DNA of 58,184 nucleotides from Ochromonas danica (lineage: Eukaryota; Sar; Chrysophyceae; Chromulinales; Chromulinaceae): positions 1 to 58,184 of the forward strand of contig VKHL01000169.1 in assembly GCA_015146655.1 (NCBI GenBank), given 5' to 3'. Shown in pieces: positions 1-12,374 of this stretch. The stretch's first letter is position 1. Each line of letters starts with the position of its first letter. The position numbers and the translations under genes were made by a program. The notes below the pieces were generated by a model. The model did no database searches, was not told where the DNA came from, and was given only the letters and a program-made list of their open reading frames with translations.

Positions 1-2302
1 AACTTAATAGTAGCTTTCATGGTTCAACGAAGTACTTCTTCTCCCCGCAACAAAAGTGAGTGAAATGGCTTTAGGAACGCTGTGGGCACCTGGAACATGT
101 TGCTTTCCCTGTCAGTGTCTAGTGAAAGTGAGGAAAGAGACCTGTCACAAGTTTCATATGAAAGGAGGACCTACCTGTGTCCACAACGACCCAAGCAATG
201 CTTAAACATTCATAGATTGTTATTAGTGCAGTGAAAGTCCTTCGAGACTCGAACTTCACCTTCAATGATTGAGAGCAGTGAAAATGGAAGCACCGGTCTG
301 AAGAAAGCCCACAAGTTGAGGTCCATGTACTCATCGTCAACAGCTCCGCTAGATTGCCCAGATTTCCGATAAGAAAACAAAAGAGATAGAAGCTTCTGAT
401 GGAGCAAAGGGTGACACTGAGAAAACTTATGGTCATCCAAATCCAGATTCAAATTCTGCGTATCATATTGACTTTCGCAGCCGGCATTGCAAAAATCTCA
501 TCCCCTCCGTGGTAGTATGATGCAGAATAGAGTTCTTTATAAAAATGAGGCTCAAAAGTGGCTGGAGATACCTCTATGCAGCACCTCTATGTAACAGAGG
601 GCGAAGAAAGTAACAAGTCTTTGAGGTTGTTGGTCGTTATAACTAATACCCAGATGCCTATTTTTCCCCTCCAGAATCACGAATACACACACATTAACTT
701 CACATACTGGGTTAAGTTCACAACCACGCAGGCACGACAGTTCTCGTTTGGTGCTGCGGAGACCTCACTGCTTTGAACTTAACCTGGGCCGATAACCTGG
801 GCCTGCTGGTTTTGTAAAAATTAAAACAAAAATTGAAAAAAAAATGATTAACATTTATGTTTACACATTATATTCACATTTCTACTATTTCTTCACTCAA
901 AGAAAGACAATAGCTCCAGAAATAGCGTGATTCAACACTATGTACAATATTTCTGTGTATATTTATTATATTTTAAACGATGCAAGACATCATGAGCTTG
1001 TGGCAATGAACACTCTCCCCAGACTTGCCTTTTCATCCAATACTGTGTGGGAACTTCCTATCAAGTAGTCTTCGATACAACTGATCAAAAATATTGAACA
1101 TCTACTTATATAGATCATAGACAGGAATGAGGACATCATCACTACGTGATCTTGTCCTAGTAACCGACCTGAAAGCATCAGGTAGAGGATAGTTTTGCAC
1201 ACAGTAGTTTGAATATACCAATGATAAGTAAATAACTCACTAATACTATTGGAGATAATAGCTGTATCCCCAGGTTGTTCGACCCTGGTACCACTCTCAA
1301 CAATAATACAGGCAAGTAATGGGAACCTATTTGACAGTACAGACCCAATATGCTTGGCGTTGTTACCCTCTTGAACTCTGTCGACAACCTGGGAACATAT
1401 AATGTGGACACTTGTCTTGAAAGTGTTGCATAGCCTCTTGTGCATTAGCTCACAAGGGTCTTGCATTATATGTATTCTCTCTTGGGGCATTCTGCAGTCC
1501 CATCATACGAGTATATGCAGCGATACAGGTATAGATATGAGTTAAAGAGAAAATTCACCCATAAGAGAGCAAATATGACCACCAAACATTTAGATCCAAG
1601 GGTCTGGGCCGTATGGACCGAACGTGGTCTCCAGAGGTCAGCAGGGAGAATTAGACTAAATATATCAGCCAGTTCGGTCATTCCTTCGGTCCGCATTGAC
1701 GCATAATTCATATTAGCATGTCTACAGCCCACAATAAGTGTCTCCAGTGTCCAATGACATCTTTTATTCGAGCTTCTTGAAAACCTCTTCTGCGAGCTCT
1801 GGCCCTTTCACTGCATTGTTCTTGAGTCCCAGAAGGCCTAAGAAAGGATAAAAATACGCAAGGGTTAGTACAATACCCACTCTATCAGGTGGTACTAATG
1901 TAACTTATAGAGAGGCTTCATGGAGAAAGCAAACGGTGTTGAAAGATGAAGCAGACGTTTTCTTACCCTCTTCGTCTCTGCATTTTTGGTCGAATACAGC
2001 CTAAAACGAAGCAATTTGATAGGAGTCAAAGCTTGAATTGAATTGCGCATGATGTACCCTACTGAATGACGGTGAAAACTGAGAAGGTAGTTTGAAGACT
2101 GCCGAGAAAAAACTGAAAAACCTCCACGGACCTCATCAGTCCAGAGGCCCAGGTTATCGGCCCAGGTTATCTTCACTTTGTACATCCGCTAATCCGTCCA
2201 CTTGAGACGAACCGCAGACCACCTAAGTTAACGAAGCTTCCAACAAAGTCAAAATAAACAAGAAATCCATCCACGAATATTGTAAGAACCGTAACACCAT
2301 TC
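1..2302. other. Gene-poor left end, no recognised gene
   Basis: I see no protein here that I recognise. The longest open frame is on the minus strand at 990-1490 (166 codons), overlapping another minus frame at 1466-1732 with one hydrophobic stretch. Neither has domain signatures, and both could be exons of an unknown gene or chance. A 25-bp sequence built from two copies of TAACCTGGGCC lies at 780-804 and again, inverted, at 2145-2169. Just left of the first copy, GGTTAAGTTCA (710-720) and its complement (774-784) could form a hairpin. Confidence 0.4.
780..2169. repeat. 25-bp inverted repeat pair 1.3 kb apart
   Basis: The 25-bp sequence at 780-804, consisting of two TAACCTGGGCC units separated by GA, recurs exactly as its reverse complement at 2145-2169. 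The sequence next to each copy does not match. These could be ends of an unrecognised element or dispersed copies of a small repeat. No target-site duplication is evident. Confidence 0.5.
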
Positions 2303-2532
2303 GGACTAAAAAAGGTTTTGTAGTTTAAAATTTCGATTTACTATCGATTAAGATCGCAAGCGTCGAAGGAGCAGGTAAGTGGATGCTAATATTGGCTTCG
2401 CGAACGGCGACAATTTCATTTTTGTCGCCGTTCGCGAAGCCAATATCAACATCCACTTACCTGCTCCATCGACGCTTGCGATTTTAATCGATAGTTAATC
2501 GCATTTTTAAACTACATAACTTTTTTTAGTCC
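2303..2532. repeat. 230-bp near-perfect palindrome (MITE/foldback-like)
   Basis: Two arms of about 111 bp (2303-2413 and 2422-2532) are inverted copies with only a few mismatches, around an 8-nt centre (TTTCATTT). The outer ends read GGACTAAAAAA. The element has no coding capacity and would fold into one long hairpin. Short palindromic elements of this form are usually non-autonomous DNA transposons (foldback/MITE). I cannot assign a superfamily and see no clear target-site duplication. Confidence 0.75.
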
Positions 2533-2779
2533 CATAGCCTGTACATCCAATCTTATCTTCTTCTGGATTTCAAGGTGATTTAGATAACAGCATCATGACA
2601 AAATTCAACGTTGGGCTGTTCACACCCAGACCAAATCACTTGCAAGAACGCAAAAGGCAATCAAGGCGCAAATCATACGCCATATTGAAGGCACGACAAT
2701 CGTAAGTTATATGCATTATAATCCTTTGTATCTATGTAGAGTTGTGTCACCTGAAGCGCACTTGTTGGCTGCTCACAAG

Positions 2780-2911
2780 AAGGAAGTGGTGACCATGGTG
2801 GATGATCCTTCATTGGTTGTGGTACCGAGGGTTCATCACTGGCTACCTGTTGTGATGAACCCTCGGTACCACAACCAATGAAGGATCATCCACTATGGCC
2901 ACCACTTCCTT
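2780..2911. repeat. 132-bp snap-back hairpin
   Basis: Arms 2780-2839 and 2852-2911 are 60-bp inverted copies with two mismatches around a 12-nt loop. The sequence CTTGTTGGCT occurs just outside each arm in direct orientation (2761 and about 2909). This suggests a template-switch or foldback duplication of a short piece, not a terminal-repeat transposon. The right arm contains the first ATG (2895) of the decayed zinc-finger frame that follows. Confidence 0.7.
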
Positions 2912-4384
2912 GTTGGCTACTGCTTCTACTAGTCCTGTTGCTGATACCACTACCATCGTTCCTTTGACAAGTAATGCAAAGAAGCAAAGAAATCGCAACC
3001 TGAAAGGGTTCACTGAAGTGGGCCCTGCCGAGAAGCGTCGGCGAATCAGCAAATTGTACGAGTGGCTGCTGGTCAAGGCGAATACGATATTTACGATGCG
3101 GAGTCCGCTGCCATATGCCTTTGTCAAGGCGGCGGAATAGAACGTACAACCACCGCAGAGGTAGTTTTAGATCGAAATGGGCAGTTTAAATCAAAGCTGT
3201 TGAAGGGAATTAGGTTATTTCAACATCGTGAGCTGGTTTATGACGAAGAAGGCACATTCCTCCACTATATTCTGCGCATGCAGCAATGCCGTGACGTCGG
3301 AACAGTCACTTCACGAGAAGACTTGCAGAAGCACTTGGGAAAAGTTAATGGAGTTCCTCAGTGTATTCCCCGCGATGGAACGCATGTACACTACAAAGTA
3401 CATGAGGTAAACACCAAAGTACGGCCTTCAACGATGGTACTTGGCACAAACGAAAAGGGAAAGCAGTTGACTGTTCGAAATGCGACATTTGCTGAGAAAT
3501 GTGCGAAGAAGCGCCAAAAGATTCAAGCTGAAGAAGCGAAAAGACAGCAAAAGCGGGAATCGTGTGCAGCATTCTTCTGCCCAGATCTAACATGCTCCGC
3601 AGCGTTTCTCAAGCAAGCGTATTTGCAGAAACATATCATGGCGGCCAACCAAGACCCTTCCAAGCACTGGTACGGTCACTCAAACGCCGTCAAACAACAT
3701 TCTGCACTAAATGGACCAACGGAGCGAGGAGGGAAAGGTGTCGTGAGAGACGCCATTATTACGGCGGCTGAGGCGGCGTTAACCAATGTCAGTGGAATCA
3801 AGTTATCAACTGAGGCAACGCAACGCAATGTTGCAAAGGTTGCTGAAGCACAGCTGCTCTTACAAGAAGCGGTACACACGTCTTGTGTCTATGGTTCCTC
3901 ACATTCATTCGCAACAACCTGCTTGCCTGTATTCGCTATGAAAAACGCCTTGAAAATCAAGACAACGAAAATATTGAAGGGCATAAAGTTTGCCTTTATT
4001 GAATTCGTGCATGGCAAAGGAGACCAAAATGTTCCCGGGCCTAACGCTGTGAAGCTGTCTCCTGAGCAAGCGGCCCGGTTGATGCCGCTGGTGGGAACAG
4101 TGGAAGGGGAATTCAAGTACCCTACCGTCGTCCAAGACGGATTAGCGGAAACGGCTCTTAAATGTTTCCACACTAATAAGGTTGGAAAAAACTTGCTTTT
4201 CGGTCAGAGATGTCGATTTTGCTGCAGGAGGTCGCGGGTTCGAGTCCCACGAAAAGAAGCAAAACGCAATTTTTTTCTCGCCCGCATTGGCGTTGCACTG
4301 TCGTCTCATCGCCGTCACGTCGTTGTCTCATCGTATCTGTGGTTTCGATCATATTTCTTTATATCGAATGTCTGGTTTACCTGA
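2895..4384 (+). pseudogene. Decayed or mis-framed C2H2-like zinc-finger protein gene, unknown function
   Basis: Two overlapping frames carry what looks like one protein. 2895-3140 encodes a basic N-terminal piece (GFTEVGPAEKRRR). 3062-4384 continues in another frame with about 430 residues. Near residue 180 of the second frame is a C2H2-like finger (CPDLTC, then two spaced His: LQKHI and SKHWYG). A long lysine/glutamate-rich helix lies just before it. The frame change could be an unrecognised intron or a real frameshift. The last 60 codons run through the tRNA-like sequence (4195-4258) and into the leader of the next gene, so the native 3' end is probably lost. I do not recognise the family. 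Transposon-associated origin is possible but nothing proves it. Confidence 0.4.
4195..4258 (+). other. tRNA-like remnant with intact B box
   Basis: 4237-4247 reads GGTTCGAGTCC, an exact match to the pol III B-box consensus, inside a T-arm-like GCGGG/CCCAC stem with one mismatch. Flanking CTTTTC (4196-4201) and GAAAAG (4251-4256) pair like an acceptor stem. The stretch in between is about 10 nt too short for both a D-arm and an anticodon arm. It is therefore a degenerate tRNA or a tRNA-derived (SINE-like) fragment, not a working tRNA gene. It lies 110 bp before the start of the next gene. Confidence 0.5.
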
Positions 4385-6265
4385 AATTTCTCTGGACGAG
4401 GAGATCCAATTCCTCAAGTCTGTCGTCATTCCTTCGTTTGCTCCAAGGTTGAAATTTGGTTCTGATGAAGAGAAAAGATCAGAATGGATGAGACTCAAAG
4501 CTGAGAAATATTTGACTCTTGAAAAGGCGAATGAGTTGATGGATAGATTCAGTGCTATTTCTACTTTGGATGAAGCTAAAGCTGAGAAGGAGAAGTTAGA
4601 AGCAAAACAAGAAAGACTGCAACAAACTGCGGCTCCTAGAGGTAACTTTATTTTATCTGTGGTGTTGTCTGTTGATGAATTAATTGTTTGTTTTCGTCAG
4701 ATAATACCAATTTGCAAGAGCTAGATTTTGAGCGGACCTTGGAGAAGGAGGACTTTCCTCCTTCGAATGGTGGAGCTGTGTTGTTCAAGCGTGCTCAGCT
4801 TGTAAAGAGAATGGTGGATACCTTCACGACAAGACCCAAGGATAGTACCAAGTATTCTAACTTCTACTTCCGTCACTCCGCTGGTACTGGCAAGACAGTC
4901 CTACTGAAGCTCTTTGGCAAGGAATTGCAACAGAGAGGCTTTGTCGTGTTCATGGTGACAGCTCTTGCGATGGATCGCCGTCCAGAAGACTACTTCAAGG
5001 ACCTCGCTGACAAGATGGCCAAAGATGGCAAGCAAGTAGCGGTGCTGGTGGATGAGGTACAGAGGAACGTCAACTCGCTCCACTGGGACTCTCTGCTCAA
5101 GAAGGCACCTGATAATCTGCTTGTGATTGGCACTGGCATCTCCGATCTGATTAACGAGTCTCCTCAGTTTCTGGACAAGTTCCCCAGCACGGATCACCCC
5201 ACCATTGGCCAGCTGACCGAGGAGGACATGCCAGAGGTGCTGGATCACTTCATTCGACAGGGCAAAGCTGACTCACAGTGGGACTTGAAGACCAAGGCCC
5301 TGAGAGAGCTCCTGGTGGCCACTGGCGGTCAACTATACCCCTTCGTTGTCTTCGCCAAGCATCTGCTGGAACCTGAGAGAGTGGAGCATCTGTCCAACGT
5401 GAGCGCTTACCTGACCAGCAAGACATTCAACTGCACTGATGACTATGTCCGAGTGCGCAAGCGTTGCTACGGCTTGAGCCAGACCAAGGTGGATTTGCTG
5501 TCTCGCTTTCTCCTGGAGGAACGACACGAGCCGAATGACACTGAGAACGCCATGAAGAGTGGCTTGTGGACCGGAAACAGCTTTATCTCTCCTCTCTGTG
5601 TACAGGAGGTCTTTCGCCAGCTGTTGAAGACTTTTCCGTTGAACGAGATCAAGCTGGACCTCTCTGGAAAGTCCTCTCCCGTGGTGGAGCAGATCATTGT
5701 GGCAGGGCTGGCCCATATGAGGCCCTTGGACTTCGAGGAGAGCAATTTCTCCACCCTGGACAACAACGAGAGAGGTCTGGCCTTCAGATGGGGCGTCTGT
5801 GCAGGCTCGGCTTTGAAGAATCAGGTGTGGCTTACGTCTGAGGTGGTCACTGAGGAGAGAAAAGGAAAGGCAGCGGCTAAGCCTACCATTGACTTCGTTG
5901 TTAATGGTGATCTCAATCTAGGCCTGGAGTTGGCCAGGGACCGAACAGACGAGGCGATGCTTGATAAGCTAAAGAAGATCGGGAAGGGAGGAGTGTACAG
6001 TCGACATGACTCGTATCTCTTCCACTTCGTCTTCAAAGGTACAATGGAGGATGCAGTGCGACAGGTGAACGTGTTTCCAATCGATTTGCAGACTCGCGTG
6101 TACACTTATATGAAGGACTACAACGCTCTGCTTTGTGGCACCAAAGTAGTGCGGAAGGGAGTTGTTCGCAAGCTGCCTTCACCTCCGTCCATGCATCCAA
6201 CCGGTGCCAGGCAGTTTGGTACATTGGCCTTTGGTGCTCTGAGACGTCTGGGCAGATTTGTGTGA
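4368..6265 (+). CDS. Crinkler/RHS-like P-loop NTPase with C-terminal nuclease-like domain
   Basis: Exons 4368-4641 and 4701-6265 (59-bp GTAACT...CAG intron) give 612 residues. Residues about 1-90 are a charged, coiled-coil-like leader. An ATPase core follows with Walker A (SAGTGKT), Walker B (VAVLVDE) and a sensor-like LLVIGTGISDL. The last 100 residues contain DFVVNGDLNLGLELARD, resembling the D...ExR/K core of the restriction-endonuclease fold. This order, STAND/AAA-like NTPase then REase-type nuclease, matches the Crinkler-RHS group known from oomycetes, chytrids, trypanosomes and other protists. The classic oomycete N-terminal LxLFLAK signal and a secretion signal are absent, so a secreted effector role is not supported. 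An intracellular role, perhaps in nuclear conflict or RNA surveillance as proposed for RHS proteins, is inference. The gene looks whole. Confidence 0.75.
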
Positions 6266-7169
6266 GACCAACAATAACTGCTGAATGTTAATGATAGGAG
6301 TGTTTAATGTGTAATATAATCTACAAGTCAATAGTGTTACTCTTTTCTCCCATCGCTGCTCTTTTAACTTCCATAAAAAAGTGAGAACAGTGGCCAGCTT
6401 CAACTACGTCAGTTCGTGATGCACTATTGAAAGCTAAGTAGTGAGTAGTTTATTAAGTTATTATTTACAGATAGGTATGTTATTTGTAAACAAGAAATGT
6501 GTCAGGTGCGACTTGATACGTACGGTTTCCGTGGGAGGCCAGATGTTTTATCAAATGTAATATGGTTTCATATCTTTAAGCTTAATATTTATCGTGATTT
6601 GTTTATGAGTTGTCAGAGAAAGGTGTGAAAGTGGTAGTTATTTGGGCCGGACAAATAAAATAAAGTGAAAATAAAAGGGTTTTTCCAACTACTACAACTA
6701 CTTTTACTACAAAAAATATTAAATACATTAGATGTATAGTTGATTCTTTTTGAAACTAGAGTAGCTTCTTTCTGTAAGTGATAGGTGGAAAAGTGGTAGT
6801 TGTTTGAGTCCAAGAAATAATATTATGGAAAAATAAAAGGTTTTTATAACTACTACTACTACTTTTACTACAAAAATTAATAATATATAGATTTGGAATC
6901 TAAAAGGATATAGTAAATCTAAAAAATAGAATGAGGGATGGACTAGCTGCATAGGTTGCTATTAGGTTGAGCTATTGGCAATGAAGTGCTGCGCAGCATC
7001 TCCCCCCGCCGTTTTTTTCTACAAGTAGCTACTAAATTACTCTAAGACTCGAAAGCATATCGAAATGGCTGTGGATAGATTAAGCAAGCGTGGCGATACC
7101 AACAAATCAAGAAAATTGTGGGTGAAGCAACCTTGCTAATAATCAGTGCCTCATAGGCAGTGTTTGGTC
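6266..7169. repeat. AT-rich spacer with imperfect ~165-bp tandem repeat
   Basis: No gene is seen. From about 6620 to 6900 two imperfect copies of a ~165-bp unit follow each other. Each holds GTGGTAGTT.TTTG, then an AATAAAAGG.TTTTT stretch, then a run of CTACTA/CTACAA triplets ending in TTTTACTACAAAAA. The region probably includes the 3' ends of the two convergent neighbouring genes. Confidence 0.55.
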
Positions 7170-7985
7170 TCAGACCTGAAAGGAGATCCTCTTGTTACTC
7201 GCAGACTGCTTCTTGCCGGAGATGAGGATGGATGGAGCTCTCGCACCAATAGTATTCTTCTCTTGTGCACTTGTTGTAGCACGATATCGATTACTACCAC
7301 CTTCACTACCGGCACTATCTGCAGAGAGAGCAGAAATGTGTCTTGAGGATTGGCGGGCAAGGCGATTGATTGCCAACGCCTTGTTAGAAGCCTCTCCTTC
7401 TTCATTATTACGACCACGCCCTGCTTTACCAGACTTCTCAATATCACCAAGTCCATGCTGTTCCTCTTCCCGATCTTGTCCTAGAAAGACTTTACGTTGT
7501 TCTCTCTTAACATATTCTCTCCAACGACGTGCTTGACGAATATATCGACGTAATGATCCTTCCGACTTTGAAGGAAGGAGAAGGAACTTAAGGAATAAGA
7601 AGTTAGGTGCATAGAGGACAGTGGCTGACCAGAAGAGGGTGGGGTCGGGCTGGTAGCGGTTGAAAAGTGGAGTCGCCCCTCTGCCCAACAGCATGAGCAC
7701 CACGCCCACCATATTACAAATCATACAAACTACAAAGAAGAGGTACTTCTTGACTTGTAGTTTCTTATCTAATTCAATAGCATCAACATGTCCATTGGCA
7801 TGATCAAGAATCATGGATTTATGACTTTCACGCTCTGGATCATATTCTTGCTCTTCCACAATATGGGAAGGAAGTAACGCTTTCAATTTCTCAGGTTTGA
7901 TCTTAACAGAGGTAGAAGGAATTTTGCTTTCTTCAGAGAGTTTCTTATTACCTGATGAACTCTCTGATTTGGCCTTCCCTTTCAT
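7170..7985 (-). CDS. Two-helix membrane protein, unknown family
   Basis: A single-exon frame of 271 codons starts at an ATG at 7985. Residues 1-75 are lysine/serine-rich and probably cytosolic. About 80-100 (YLFFVVCMICNMVGVVLMLL) and 115-135 (FWSATVLYAPNFLFLKFLLL) are two hydrophobic helices forming a hairpin. The remaining ~135 residues are basic, low in hydrophobicity and serine-rich (RRYIRQARRWREY). I do not recognise the family. The topology fits an ER or organelle membrane protein with both ends on the same side. Intact frame, ordinary composition for the window. Confidence 0.65.
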   Translation of the reverse strand: MKGKAKSESSSGNKKLSEESKIPSTSVKIKPEKLKALLPSHIVEEQEYDPERESHKSMILDHANGHVDAIELDKKLQVKKYLFFVVCMICNMVGVVLMLLGRGATPLFNRYQPDPTLFWSATVLYAPNFLFLKFLLLPSKSEGSLRRYIRQARRWREYVKREQRKVFLGQDREEEQHGLGDIEKSGKAGRGRNNEEGEASNKALAINRLARQSSRHISALSADSAGSEGGSNRYRATTSAQEKNTIGARAPSILISGKKQSASNKRISFQV

Positions 7986-8848
7986 CTTTCTTTGTCATAG
8001 ATAATATTGTCGTGTCGTAACTGACTAGAGCAGGTGGATAAATGGATTCCATGCAATTCCATACCATTCCATAGTGCAATCAAGGGACCAACTAACGCTG
8101 GAAATGCTGCTGCCATGGTGATCCAGCAGGTTCAAGCAGGGTCTATACAAGATCTGAGATCTCTGTGGCCAAGCAAATGTTGGCTGTTGCTACGTTGTTG
8201 CAAGACGCTTTACAAGACATGCAAAGCAGAATAAAAGTCCCATCCACATAAGAAGGAGTTGTAATGTACTCCTAATCTGGTACGACAGAAACGTTAAACA
8301 ACGACGACATTCTGCATTGGACGACAAACTGCTTTCTCAGCACGCAATTTGATCCTCTGGCCTACAGGTTGATATCTGAAGTATCACATGCGGGATGACA
8401 ATGTGTAGAGGATGGGGTTTTACAGGAAAGGAGTTTCTTGTATTCTTCAAAGCGGAAGAGAGATGGTTAAGATTGATGACACAGATAAGGATTAGTCTAT
8501 CTTATCTCCTTTCATAGATGCAGATCTGATAGCCACACGTCATGATCACAGTACACATCGTTATGAACACTTCTCGGGCAGAAAATAATCGAAACAATGT
8601 TCAGTATTAAGAGCTTGCAGTCCTAAAATATCTCGACAAGATATATCTGATGCTGTTTATTCAATTCAAAGGCGAACAGCCGCTTGTTCCGCCGTGTCTC
8701 AAACAGAGAAGGAACACAACGTCACTATAGTTAGTTTGCAATTACAACTAACAAACTAAAGCACTCACTTCCTCTGCATCATCTACTCTTCACTCCACAC
8801 ACTGTCTAACCAACTGGTCGTCTTCTTTCTCACAGGACATACAGTGCT
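7986..8848. other. Spacer with faint Hsp70-like remnant
   Basis: No intact gene is seen. Around 8320-8345 and 8495-8575 several short stretches resemble, in the same order, parts of the Hsp70-derived piece at 16.2-16.5 kb: GACAAACTG near 8325, TTATCTCCTTT.AT..GATGCAGAT near 8500, and ACATCGT.ATGA.CAC near 8555. They look like a second, older copy of the same degenerate segment. The match is by eye and weak. Confidence 0.3.
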
Positions 8849-10584
8849 TTACCTCTTCTCAGACTTCTGTATCTCTTGCTCTTCTACTGCTTTCTCTTCT
8901 TTGCTCTCCTTCTCGACATAATACTTCTTATAACACGAATAACAACCATTTGCTGTTCTTTCCGATGGCATTTGTTTTGCAATCCACTTCCAATTAACTC
9001 GACTAGTACTTTCTTTACTCTCATTTACCAGCTTCACCAATAATGCAATCTCTTCCTTTGTCCATCGCTTGCATGGCTTTGCTCCCACTCCAAGCTCTTC
9101 ACATCGCTTAAGAATAGCGGAATAAGTTCTGTTCTTCAAGTGAGATAATAATCGTCCACAATAAACCCCTTTACTGCGCAAGGAGATAAGAAGATCATCT
9201 TCTTCCTTTGTCCAAGGAGAAGTATTCAATAGTCGACTCAACTCATTCTCCCATCTAAAATCATATCACACACATACATACACAAACAGAACAACAACAA
9301 TCAATATCCACATTATTGCATGACTCTCATTAACAATAAACTCACCTCACTTTGCACTCCCTCGCTGTGTGAGAAGAAGACAGACAAGATGCTACAGCAT
9401 TCCATTTCCCACTATCCCCAAACTGTCTCACTGCTTTCAACAACTCTGCATCTTCCTCTTCTGTCCATAGACTCTCACTACCATACTTACTACAAATACA
9501 ATTATATCTGGTCAAGCATTGTACTCTATTATACTGTGGAAGATAATTAGCAATCAATTTCCAATCCCTTGTCCCATGTTGCTTTACTAACTCCAACAAC
9601 TTGGCATCATCTTCCTTCGTCCATTGTGCCTTCTTTACTGGAAATAATTGCTTCTTCAAAGATCGGTAGCGAAGTCGTAAAGCATCATCAGATCGCTTAG
9701 TAGGTAATAAAGAATGAAGAGATTGCCATTCCGATCGAACATGAGTTTGATCCATATCCTCCACGATGACCTTCTTGATGATCTCATCTTCTTCTGCCTT
9801 CCACTCTGATCGATCAAGTGAAGGATCAAAACCATATCTCCATCTACCTCACATCATAGCGCACACACATCTAAACATGACATGGAGAAGTCTACTTAGA
9901 GATGAAGAGGTCTATCACATACCTTACACAGCAACTACTAGCTGTTCGACCATCCATGTGAGGAGCTATCTTGGCCCAAGAAGATTTGCCATACTGCTTC
10001 ACCAACTCCAACAACTTCGCATCCTCCTACACAAACAACAACAAACACATGTCACTTACTAGTCTACACCAGACACACATCACACAATAGACTGCTGCAC
10101 TAGACACTGCTCAAACAGCTCTCATCCTCATCATACAATAGTCCAACTACTTTACCTCTGCACTCCAGGCACCTGACTTGATATCTGGTCGAAGAACATT
10201 ATTCCATCGAATATGCAAAGTCTTAACAGACCTGTGAGGAAGATATCGTCTACAAATCTCAGTCCATTTCTCTCCCAACTCTTCTACCCCTTTCCTCAGT
10301 AACATGTCTTCTTCTGCTGTCCACATTCGAACACCTGCTCTAGCTACACCTTCATTCTGCTCCTTCTTTAACATCGCATCACCTGAAGACGAAGACAACG
10401 GGTTTGTTTCCATTTCCTTCACGCTCATCTCTCTGGAGGATGACAACAGACGAACAGTCCCACCAGACCATCCTCCTGCCAACATCATCCTTGGTCCATT
10501 AAGAGGATGCTTGAAACTCCTAGTAGCGCATCGCGTCAATGGCAAGGCTCGTAATGAGAAGGAGAAGGAAATCTTTTGAAACAT
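8849..10584 (-). CDS. Multi-repeat Myb/SANT protein with mitochondrial-type leader
   Basis: Four exons, 10584-10156, 10026-9923, 9837-9346 and 9254-8849, join with frame continuity to 476 residues. The chosen start gives MFQKISFSFSLRALPLTRC, rich in Arg, Ser and hydrophobics with no acids, followed by RLLSS. This is a typical mitochondrial presequence with processing site. An upstream in-frame ATG run at 10716 would bury it. The rest contains at least five Myb/SANT-like repeats with spaced Trp: RMWTAEEDMLL, SGAWSAEEDAKLLELV, SEWKAEEDEII, AQWTKEDDAKLLELV, ESLWTEEEDAELL, TSPWTKEEDDLL and KRWTKEEIALL. DNA binding is expected. If the leader is real, the protein would act in the mitochondrion. The alternative is a nuclear SNAPc4- or Myb-like factor. 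Confidence 0.75.
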
Positions 10585-10791
10585 GTTGTTCTTATTGTTC
10601 TTTAATTGTTTGCCTTTTTGGTTGTGTTTTGACAAAAGGAAAAGGGCCACTATTGTTGTTTTGCGCGTGAAGCGTGTAGAGGGCAGGTTAACTTCCCACT
10701 CCTCTGTCATCATCACATGCGCTGCTCTCTGTGGAAACCTGGAAACAGCAGCAGAGAGAGACTGAGCAAGCCATTCATTGCGGATTGAATA
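10585..10791. promoter_or_regulatory. Divergent promoter between the Myb and MAP2 genes
   Basis: The 207 bp between two head-to-head start codons must hold the promoters of both genes, unless 5' exons lie elsewhere. No TATA box or known operator stands out. Confidence 0.5.

Positions 10792-12374
<1,583 letters not shown>

Noticed and set aside
990-1490. 166-codon minus-strand gene
   Set aside because: No domain, no helix pattern and no splice context that extends it convincingly; left as unsupported.
4195-4258. Functional tRNA gene
   Set aside because: The region between acceptor-like arms is about 10 nt too short to hold a D-arm and anticodon arm, and the T-stem has a mismatch.
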